From positions 228,039 to 292,038 of the forward strand of contig JAKAWX010000002.1 of NCBI GenBank assembly GCA_021816865.1: 64,000 nucleotides of DNA. The letters are read 5' to 3'. This document shows, one piece after another, positions 58,168-64,000 of the stretch (positions within the stretch are counted from its first letter, which is position 1; the number at the start of each line of letters is the position of its first letter). The notes beneath the pieces are model-generated. The model was not told where the DNA came from. It did not search any database and saw nothing but the letters and a program-made list of their open reading frames with translations. The stretch is from Thermoplasmata archaeon. GTDB lineage: Archaea; Thermoplasmatota; Thermoplasmata; Lutacidiplasmatales; UBA184. Position numbers and translations under genes: made by a program.

Positions 58168-58914
58168 CTACGGCGCACTCTGGAGGTGGGACGGTACGGT
58201 GCTGCCGAGGAAGACGGCCGCCGCTATCCCCGCGAGGAACATGAACACCGGGAACGCGAGCGCCATCGCGCTCACGTACCGCGGCAACGCGAACCTCGCC
58301 GAAGTGGCCGGGCCGTCACCCGCCCCGACGGGAGCGAGACGCTGAACCGCACGGCTCCCGAGCCCCCGGGAGCGCTCGGCGGGCGCGCTTGCGGCGCCCG
58401 TCCAGAAGGTCGAGCGGGCCGTCGGGTGGTGCAGGAACCGGTCGACCGCGATCGTGGCCGGGAGGGCCGCTATCGCTGCGAGTCCGAACCCGCTGTAGAG
58501 GAGCAACATCTCGAGCGGCTCCTTCGTGAGGTTGAGGTGGTAGCCCGAGTAGCCGTAGACGACCGTGACCGCACCCGCCCCCAACGCGAAGAGGCCGGCA
58601 TATTGCAGCCGGAGCCCATGGTAGGCGACGAACGCGAGCGCGACGAGGACCAGCCCGAAAAGTAGGTAGACGTCGCTGAAGAGGATGTTGTAGCTTCCGG
58701 GGAGGGGCCAGACGACCTCGCCCCAGAACCCGAGGAACACGGCGACGAAGCCGAGCCCACCGATCGGGACGGCCGCGCTCTTGAGCGAGTGCAAAAGACC
58801 TTCCGGGTCGTTGCGCCGCATCGCAAAGTAGCCGATGAGCGAGACGTAGGTCAGGGTCACCGCGACCAGCAGGAGGGTCGCGATCTCGAACGCGAGAACA
58901 TCGGTGAACGCCAT
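58168..58914 (-). CDS. DUF981 family membrane protein, copy 2
   Basis: 248 residues from the ATG at 58914 (MAFTDVLAFEIA). About six membrane helices; the family signature WPLPGSYNILFSDVYLL and LNLTKEPLEMLLLY are present. A ~45-residue Ala/Arg/Gly-rich loop (about 180-225) before the last helix is longer than in copy 1 at 47502-48161. No function is known. The ATG was chosen because the family begins MAF in both copies and longer frames add only Arg-rich sequence. Confidence 0.85.
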   Translation of the reverse strand: MAFTDVLAFEIATLLLVAVTLTYVSLIGYFAMRRNDPEGLLHSLKSAAVPIGGLGFVAVFLGFWGEVVWPLPGSYNILFSDVYLLFGLVLVALAFVAYHGLRLQYAGLFALGAGAVTVVYGYSGYHLNLTKEPLEMLLLYSGFGLAAIAALPATIAVDRFLHHPTARSTFWTGAASAPAERSRGLGSRAVQRLAPVGAGDGPATSARFALPRYVSAMALAFPVFMFLAGIAAAVFLGSTVPSHLQSAP

Positions 58915-59370
58915 GGGTCCCTTCCTCTCCGCCCTCCGCTCAGTCGGGCCCTCGACCCGAGACCACTCCCGTTCCGCGACCGCTCGCTCGCCCCCGGCGC
59001 TCCGACGTCCGAAGCATGCGGCACCTGGGCCAGCCACTGAGGCGTTGGCTACTTCAATCGGGTCTCAACTGCGGTTAACTCAAACCGGATTGACCTCTCG
59101 GAGAACGGTTCCAGCGACCGCTCGGGCCCGGGGGAGTGGGCGGCGAGGTCGAGTGGGAACGGATCTTCACCGACCCGCCATTCCGCGCGGGAGGTGGTCC
59201 TGCCCCCGCGGGTCCCTCGAACCGCGCCGAACGTCGGGGCGTGCATCGGGGAGCGGCCGGGCGCTCGGGATCGACCGTCAGGGCTCTCGGGGAACGGACC
59301 GCCCGGGCCCGACCGTCCCCGGTTCCCGGGTCGGGACCCCGTCCACGAAGGTCGCGCCGGAACGGGCGAC
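58915..59370. other. 456-base spacer, no gene seen
   Basis: GC-rich, except for an AT-rich patch at 59050-59090 containing GGTTAACTCAAACC, which could be a promoter element for either side. No reading frame or RNA of note. Confidence 0.4.
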
Positions 59371-59793
59371 CTAGGGGCCGATGGCAGAGGGAACCACGAT
59401 GGGGGTGACCTCGACGGGGATGTGGGCCTGCTCGAAGATCACACCGACCGGGCAGGTCTTCAGCGTGAGGCGAAGGGCCGTTTCCACCTCGTTCACGTCG
59501 GCCTTCGTATGCACCCGCAGGGTTCCTCGCACCCGGGTAAGGGTCGGGGCCTTCGCGGGGCGTTCGGCCTCGAGGGCGATGCTCATTCCCTGGAACCCCA
59601 AGTGGCGCTTGCGGGCGACGAGGGCGAAGATCGTGGTGATACACCCCGCGAGGGAGAGCAGCGCGAGGTCGAGAGCGGAGGGCCCGGCGCTCCGGCCGCC
59701 TTCGTCGATGGGCAGGTCCACAACGACCGTGTGCGCCCGGTCGTCCTCGAGCACCGTCTCGAAGCCGCCCTTCCATGTTCCGATCGCCTGCAT
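59371..59793 (-). CDS. OsmC/Ohr family peroxidase-like protein
   Basis: 140 residues. The two redox Cys positions of the family are present: Cys in LSLAGCITTIFALVA and Cys in LKTCPVGVIFEQ. The N-terminal IGTWKGGFETVLEDD and GPSALDLALLSLAGC match OsmC-like proteins that reduce organic hydroperoxides with dithiol reductants. Length is normal. It fits the other redox-defence genes of the window (MsrB at 20117). Confidence 0.9.
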   Translation of the reverse strand: MQAIGTWKGGFETVLEDDRAHTVVVDLPIDEGGRSAGPSALDLALLSLAGCITTIFALVARKRHLGFQGMSIALEAERPAKAPTLTRVRGTLRVHTKADVNEVETALRLTLKTCPVGVIFEQAHIPVEVTPIVVPSAIGP

Positions 59794-59853
59794 CGTCGAC
59801 CCTCTGGGACGGTGAGAGTGCCGGACGCTAAAAACGAGCGGGACCCCGGGCGG

Positions 59854-60234
59854 TCACGCCCGTCCCGCGCGGCCCTTGGCCGAGGTCTCCCGACGGAGGC
59901 GGGGGAAGTTCGCGGGCCAGTCCCGCGGCGGGGTCACTCCCGCCTCGAGCATCTCCTCGAGGAGCCGTCGGACCATCGGCACCGTCCAGGCGCCCCAGAC
60001 GTCTTCGGAGGTGACGAGCCCGGCATCGGTACGGGCGGCCGTCCGGACCGGTTCGCTCGGGGGGGTCCAGAGGTAGGCGACGCCGGGAATCTCGCCTTCG
60101 CCCCGGATCCTCACCCCGGAGCTCCGCGGTCGGATGCAGACGTGGGCGCCCGGGTGCCCGTCGACGAACACGCACCGGGCGGCTTCGTCACGGAACTGGC
60201 ATTGGCTCTGACGGTCGGGGCGCTGGCGCGGCAC
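59854..60234 (-). CDS. Hypothetical protein with a Cys/His cluster
   Basis: 126 residues from a GTG at 60234. The N-terminal part contains CQFRDEAARCVFVDGHPGAHVC, a Cys/His arrangement that could bind a metal. The C-terminal part is helical (AWTVPMVRRLLEEMLEAGV) and ends in a basic tail. CCTCTATGC at about 60268-60276 lies some 36 bp upstream. No family is recognised; codon use resembles that of the neighbours. Confidence 0.6.
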   Translation of the reverse strand: MPRQRPDRQSQCQFRDEAARCVFVDGHPGAHVCIRPRSSGVRIRGEGEIPGVAYLWTPPSEPVRTAARTDAGLVTSEDVWGAWTVPMVRRLLEEMLEAGVTPPRDWPANFPRLRRETSAKGRAGRA

Positions 60235-60314
60235 GCAGTACCTCGAGGAAGGTAGGGGCTCCGGACCGCATAGAGGTTGCACGTCCGTCCACGGGAATCC
60301 GGCCCCGGGCCGGA

Positions 60315-61004
60315 CTACGGGTGGGACGCCGCGAACTCGCCGAGGGAGACCGGCTGGTCGCGGGCAAAGCGCGAGCCTTCCGGGACCTGCTCGGGGATCA
60401 CCCGGCACTCGCTCCAGGGACGCTCGGCCGTGCCTTCGACCCGGAACACGGCATCGAAGAACGGGCGGTATTCGTCGAGCGGCACCGAGGCGACGGTCGC
60501 GATGAGGGCGATCCGCGCCCTCCGTAAAACGTGCAGGAGGCGGAGCGCATCGCCCGGCCCGTGGACGAACCGCGGTACGAGGCGCTCGACGTGGGAGAGC
60601 ACAACGGCCGAGAAGGCCGAACGGCCGCGCCGTCGTTCGGCGAAGTCTCGGAGCGGTGTGGGCAACCACAGGAGGTCCATGAGTTCGGCCGACGCCTCGA
60701 TCGTTCGCTCGTCCCGGCCCGCGAGGAAGACCCCGAGGCTGGCCGCGGCCGAATCGGGAACGAGCTCGTCGGCCCGCTCGACGGCGAGGAACCGACCCGA
60801 CCCGAGCTCGGCCCGGAGCCACTCCTCGTCGAGGTCCGGTGCCCCGGCGGGGTCTCGGACCTCGACCCAGGCATACTCGGGATCGATCGAGGTGGCGATC
60901 GCCATCGCGAAGCGGTCGGCCGCGTGGCGCGGCTGACCCCAGCACATCGCAAGTTCGGGCGGGCGGCGCGGCGAGAAGAGCGGCGGATCGATTCCCCCGA
61001 CCAC
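60315..61004 (-). CDS. Hypothetical cytoplasmic protein
   Basis: 229 residues from a GTG at 61004. The sequence alternates predicted helices and short strands (AAASLGVFLAGRDERTIEAS, SAFSAVVLSHVERLV, RIALIATVASV) in a pattern like a Rossmann- or RecA-type fold, but no Walker motif is present. GGTTAAGCC at about 61037-61045 is roughly 37 bp upstream. Function unknown. It may be an inactive relative of an ATPase family; that is speculation. Confidence 0.6.
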   Translation of the reverse strand: MVGGIDPPLFSPRRPPELAMCWGQPRHAADRFAMAIATSIDPEYAWVEVRDPAGAPDLDEEWLRAELGSGRFLAVERADELVPDSAAASLGVFLAGRDERTIEASAELMDLLWLPTPLRDFAERRRGRSAFSAVVLSHVERLVPRFVHGPGDALRLLHVLRRARIALIATVASVPLDEYRPFFDAVFRVEGTAERPWSECRVIPEQVPEGSRFARDQPVSLGEFAASHP

Positions 61005-61096
61005 GCGCTCCCCTTCGCCGAAGAGGACCGCGGACTCGGCTTAACCGTGTCGTTCGAACGGGGGCGCCCTCCGTTCCGGGGGCGGTCACGTCGAGC

Positions 61097-61561
61097 TCAG
61101 GCCCGGACCATGAGCTGGACGAACTGCCCCCCCAACCACCCGCCGCTCCACTCGACGGCCCAGAGGTCGTCCGGGGAGAGGTAGAGGGCCGGACGGGACC
61201 CGTTCGAGAGGATCCCAAGGGTGAACGAGGAGGCAGAGCCGTTCGCCTCGGTCCCCGTCCCGTGGACGAGGCCGCCCGAGATCGAGTACCAGTCGGTAAG
61301 CCACAGGGTGAAGGTGACGTCCCGGAAGCTCACGTTCCACGGCGCCGACGTGTTGGTCAGGAACGGCGCCTTGAGGAGGGTCGATTGCAGGTAGTAGAGG
61401 TGGCCGTCGAGCATCGTCACGTTCGGGGCGGCGTAGTTCGGCTTGAGCCCGGGGAGGAGGCCGCCGAAGAGGGCCACCCCCAGCACCCCCATGACGACCA
61501 GGCCCACGATGAGGACGAAGGCCGCTCGCCGGCCGATCGGGTAGTCGCGGTCCATCGTCAT
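61097..61561 (-). CDS. Secreted or membrane-anchored hypothetical protein
   Basis: 154 residues from the ATG at 61561 (or 152 from 61555). A basic N-terminus (MTMDRDYPIGRR) and one hydrophobic helix (AAFVLIVGLVVMGVLGVALFGGLL) are followed by an ectodomain with sequons (NVT, NTS, NVS, NGS) and many aromatic residues. No C-terminal anchor is seen. CCTAATAGG upstream, near -35, is a possible promoter. Likely an extracytoplasmic protein of unknown role, divergent from an oxidoreductase. Confidence 0.68.
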   Translation of the reverse strand: MTMDRDYPIGRRAAFVLIVGLVVMGVLGVALFGGLLPGLKPNYAAPNVTMLDGHLYYLQSTLLKAPFLTNTSAPWNVSFRDVTFTLWLTDWYSISGGLVHGTGTEANGSASSFTLGILSNGSRPALYLSPDDLWAVEWSGGWLGGQFVQLMVRA

Positions 61562-61667
61562 GGCGGTCGACGTCCCTCCAGTTCGAGGGGCCCTATTAGG
61601 CCGCTCGCCGGTCGGGCGGCACGGGGCCGGGCGCCGTCTTAGATACCGATACCGCGTTCGGACTTCC

Positions 61668-62609
61668 GTGAGAGCGGTGGCGGTCGACCGATTCGGCGGC
61701 GAGCCCCGCGTCGTCGAACTTCCCGTACCGGTCGCCGGGCCGGGCGAGGTCCTGGTCCGGGTCGCCGCCGCCGGGATCAACCCGTATGACGCTAAGGTCG
61801 GAGACGGGATCCTCGAGGGACGACCGCACGTGTTCCCGCTGGTCCTGGGGGTTGACGGTGCCGGCACGGTGGAGGCGTGCGGACCCGGCGTCACCCGCTT
61901 CGTCCGCGGCGACCCGATCTTCGGTCAGTTCCTGCACGACCCGGTGGGGGTCGGCACATACGCCGAGTACACTCTCGTGCCGGAACGTATCGGAGTCACC
62001 AAGGTCCCGCGGGAGCTTTCGTCCGTGCAAGCCGCCGCGTTGCCGACCTCCGGCATGACCGCGCTCGCGGCGCTCGACACGTTCGCCCTCCGGCCGGGCG
62101 ACTCCCTGGCGATCGTGGGGGCCTCGGGGGGGATCGGCTCGATCGCGATCCCGCTGGCAGCGGGACGGCGGGCCTCGATCGTCGCCTTGGCCCGACCGGC
62201 GTCCGCGGCGCGGCTGCGCGCCTTGGGCGCCGCCGAGACGATCGACTCTGCGCCCGACGGCCTCCCCGAGCGATTGCGTCGGCGCTTTCCCGGGGGGGTC
62301 GACGCGCTCCTCGACCTCATGAGCGCTGCTCCTCGGTTCGCCGAGCTCGCGTCGTCCGTGCGGCCGGGCGGCACCGCCGTCTCGACCGTCTACGCCGCCG
62401 ACCCTTCGCGAGCGGGCCCGAGCGGGGCCCGCCAGATCAACCTCTCGCTCGAACCGAGTGCCGCCCTGCTCGACCGCCTGGTGGACGAGGTCGTGTCGCG
62501 TCGCATCCCGGTCCCCGTCGAGCGGACGGTGTCGCTCGACGGGGCGATCGGGGCGCTCCGTGAGGTGAAGGCAGGACGCGGTGCCGGAAAGACGGTGATC
62601 GTGATCTAA
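61668..62609 (+). CDS. Zinc-independent MDR-family oxidoreductase (quinone reductase-like)
   Basis: 313 residues from a GTG at 61668. MDR fold: an N-terminal GroES-like part (VRVAAAGINPYDAKVGDG), LGVDGAGTVEACGPGV and the NADPH motif LAIVGASGGIGSIAIPLAA (in part). The structural and catalytic zinc Cys residues of alcohol dehydrogenases are missing, so it is a quinone oxidoreductase/enoyl reductase type that reduces quinones or enones with NADPH. CTTAGATACC is centred 26 bp upstream, which supports this GTG and a leaderless transcript. Confidence 0.9.
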   Translation: MRAVAVDRFGGEPRVVELPVPVAGPGEVLVRVAAAGINPYDAKVGDGILEGRPHVFPLVLGVDGAGTVEACGPGVTRFVRGDPIFGQFLHDPVGVGTYAEYTLVPERIGVTKVPRELSSVQAAALPTSGMTALAALDTFALRPGDSLAIVGASGGIGSIAIPLAAGRRASIVALARPASAARLRALGAAETIDSAPDGLPERLRRRFPGGVDALLDLMSAAPRFAELASSVRPGGTAVSTVYAADPSRAGPSGARQINLSLEPSAALLDRLVDEVVSRRIPVPVERTVSLDGAIGALREVKAGRGAGKTVIVI

Positions 62610-62752
62610 GCCCTGCAGCCGCCACCTCGCCCGGTGGGCCCCCCGCGTCGCTCGTCTGAAAGCCCCGGCCCCTCCGCGGGTGCCTGCCTAGCCGTCGCGG
62701 GCACGCCGGCCCGAACGCGACCGTCCGGGGGATGGTCCGGGGCCGTTACGAT

Positions 62753-62929
62753 CTATTCTAGGACAGTTAACCGACCGCCGGGCGCCTTGAAGCCGACCTT
62801 CGCATGCGTCCCGTCGCACAACGGCTTGTGGCTCGAGTGGCCGCACCGGCACAGCGCCATCGCAACCTTCCCGTCGACCATCACCAGATTCGGACCGTTC
62901 TCGTTCGACACGATTTCGACCTTCGGCAT
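62753..62929 (-). CDS. CDGSH iron-sulfur domain miniprotein
   Basis: 58 residues from the ATG at 62929 to TAG at 62753. The cluster motif CRCGHSSHKPLCDGTH fits C-x-C-x2-(S/T)-x3-P-x-C-D-G-(S/A/T)-H: three Cys and one His bind a 2Fe-2S cluster, as in mitoNEET. The rest is a short strand pair (EIVSNENGPNLVMVDGKVAM, in part) that closes the fold. CTTATGGGGC at 62951-62960 is about 28 bp upstream. Stand-alone archaeal CDGSH proteins of this size exist; they probably transfer electrons or clusters. It converges on the MDR oxidoreductase. Confidence 0.9.
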   Translation of the reverse strand: MPKVEIVSNENGPNLVMVDGKVAMALCRCGHSSHKPLCDGTHAKVGFKAPGGRLTVLE

Positions 62930-63018
62930 GATGGTCGTTCACCGTATCCGGCCCCATAAGCCCACCGTGACGCTCGAGCCGCGTGGTGACGCAAAGGCCA
63001 CCACGCCCTCCCTGGCCT

Positions 63019-63627
63019 TCACCGCCCGACCGCGACGGTTCGACACCGAGAAAGAGGCGCGAGCGGATCTTCCCCTTCGCCGATCGACAAAATGACCTCG
63101 ACGGCGTGAGGCCCGGACCACTCGGTCACGGGGAACCCGCTCTGGCGGAAGACGCCGAGCATCCGGGTGTTCTCCCCCCGGACGGTCGCGTGAAATCTCT
63201 TGATTCCTTCGGTCCGCGCCGCCCGTGCGAGCCGGTGGAGGAGGAGCGTCGCGCACCCTCGGCCCTGGTAAGCGTCGGCGACCAGGAACGCAACCTCGGC
63301 CCCCGGCGCCTGGACCCCGTCCCGCAGGTACTCCCCCTGGGCGATGATCACCTCGCGCCCCCCGGTCACGGTTCCGAGAACGAGGGCGAGCCGATCGGAC
63401 GACGAAGCCCCCCGAACGAGCTCGGCGAACGCCGTGCTCCGAGAGACCGGCGAGAAGAATCGGTCCGCGAGCGACGCGTCCGAGAGTCCCGCGAGCCACT
63501 CCTCGATCCGGGGTCGCTCGATGGCGCTCAGGCACCGGACTGCGACCGCCAGCCCGTCGCGGAGGACCGCCGGCCCTTCCGCCTCGAACGACGACGGTGG
63601 TCTTTCCAACCGTGGGCGCTCGAGCAT
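63019..63627 (-). CDS. GNAT acetyltransferase (Pat-like)
   Basis: 202 residues. GNAT core: AEVAFLVADAYQGRGCATLLLHRLARAA (in part: VADAYQGRGCATLLL) with the CoA loop Q-G-R-G-x-A, then FHATVRGENTRMLGVFRQSGF. The N-terminal segment (LSAIERPRIEEWLAGLSDASLADRFFSP, in part) resembles the region preceding the acetyltransferase domain in bacterial protein acetyltransferase Pat. It may acetylate proteins or small molecules; no cAMP- or nucleotide-binding domain is attached. Start at the ATG at 63627. Confidence 0.84.
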   Translation of the reverse strand: MLERPRLERPPSSFEAEGPAVLRDGLAVAVRCLSAIERPRIEEWLAGLSDASLADRFFSPVSRSTAFAELVRGASSSDRLALVLGTVTGGREVIIAQGEYLRDGVQAPGAEVAFLVADAYQGRGCATLLLHRLARAARTEGIKRFHATVRGENTRMLGVFRQSGFPVTEWSGPHAVEVILSIGEGEDPLAPLSRCRTVAVGR

Positions 63628-63832
63628 CCTCTGCCCTCGACTCCCGAGACGCGTTGCCGATTCGAGGTCCGGGGGATGAAGCCCGCGTCAACGGCCGTTG
63701 ACGGGAGGCCCGGGGGCACGGGCGGCCGCTCCAGAGCGATGGGCCCCGGGGGAGTCGATCGGCCAGTTCACCGGACGCGAACGAGAGGTCGATGGCAGGA
63801 CGATTGCCGGACTCGGTGCGTCCGAACATCGA

Positions 63833-64000
63833 TCAGGCGAAGAGATCCTCGAGCGGGTTTCCGAGTTCCTTCGCTTCCCTCACTCGGACGCCCTTCTCGC
63901 CCAACTCCTTCAACAACCCCGATACTTCCTCGGGCCCGGAGAGTTCGAACACATAGTACTCGCCCTTGAGTCGCTCGGGAGGAAGCGCGCGCTCCCCTCC
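63833..64000 (-). CDS. C-terminal fragment of a gene cut by the right edge
   Basis: The last 55 codons of a minus-strand frame, ending at TGA 63833-63835. The translated end runs YYVFELSGPEEVSGLLKEL, then a short helix, and closes NPLEDLFA. The strand-helix pattern and NPLEDLF ending look like a genuine protein, but the family cannot be named from this piece. Confidence 0.6.
   Translation of the reverse strand, partial: GGERALPPERLKGEYYVFELSGPEEVSGLLKELGEKGVRVREAKELGNPLEDLFA

Noticed and set aside
1-64000. CRISPR arrays, insertion sequences, phage genes
   Set aside because: No regularly spaced repeats, transposase or phage proteins were seen.

Overview
The window is a gene-dense, very GC-rich archaeal segment. 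Archaeal markers are a group II chaperonin (thermosome), TATA-type promoters, a thermopsin-type protease with FNETGL/GTSW repeats, and many secreted proteins with one N-terminal and one C-terminal membrane segment. Taken together these fit a high-GC member of the Thermoplasmatota (inference; no rRNA or tRNA gene was recognised, so placement is tentative). In at least nine genes a TATA-like element lies 25-28 bp before the start codon, which implies leaderless transcripts. GTG starts are frequent. No CRISPR array, insertion sequence, tRNA or rRNA was found.

1-16.4 kb is a cell-surface and glycan region and holds the most interesting feature: two paralogous copies of a three-gene module. Each copy encodes a ~95-residue three-helix membrane protein, a ~175-residue regulator with two winged helices, and a ~330-residue membrane-anchored secreted protein. 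A tandem operator (two TTGG-type half-sites exactly 21 bp apart) sits directly upstream of the TATA element of the secreted-protein gene in both modules. The same operator precedes a processive glycosyltransferase at 12712. In module 1 the secreted-protein gene leads an operon that continues, through 4-base overlaps, into a small basic ORF, a blue-copper protein, a glycosyltransferase/nucleotidyltransferase fusion and a methyltransferase. A 1414-residue thermopsin/beta-helix surface protein and a universal stress protein lie between the modules.

16.5-27.6 kb carries redox and housekeeping genes: two paralogous GltD-type flavoproteins without a GltB partner, a flavodoxin, MsrB, an Old Yellow Enzyme-type reductase, an MFS transporter, a DUF1028 protein, an APH-like kinase and a CBS-domain protein. 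27.7-35.4 kb includes a degenerate Nudix protein, a duplicated retropepsin-like protein, and a divergent proline-catabolism locus (P5C dehydrogenase opposite a fused dye-linked proline dehydrogenase alpha subunit and its beta subunit).

35.7-50.5 kb has an ICL/PEP-mutase family enzyme, a DoxX-like protein, zinc-ribbon proteins, a 13-cysteine miniprotein, a class III cyclase homologue, a 14-residue lysine-rich ORF, a DEAD-box helicase, citrate synthase, an alpha/alpha-toroid protein, several GNAT acetyltransferases, a C2H2 protein and a VOC protein. 50.6-64 kb has the thermosome, an alpha/beta hydrolase and a separate phosphoribosyltransferase (fused in some bacteria), an RNase H-like/SWIM protein, AsnA-type asparagine synthetase, a uridine phosphorylase-family enzyme, a second DUF981 protein, OsmC, an MDR oxidoreductase, a 58-residue CDGSH iron-sulfur protein, another GNAT protein and a C-terminal gene fragment at the right edge.
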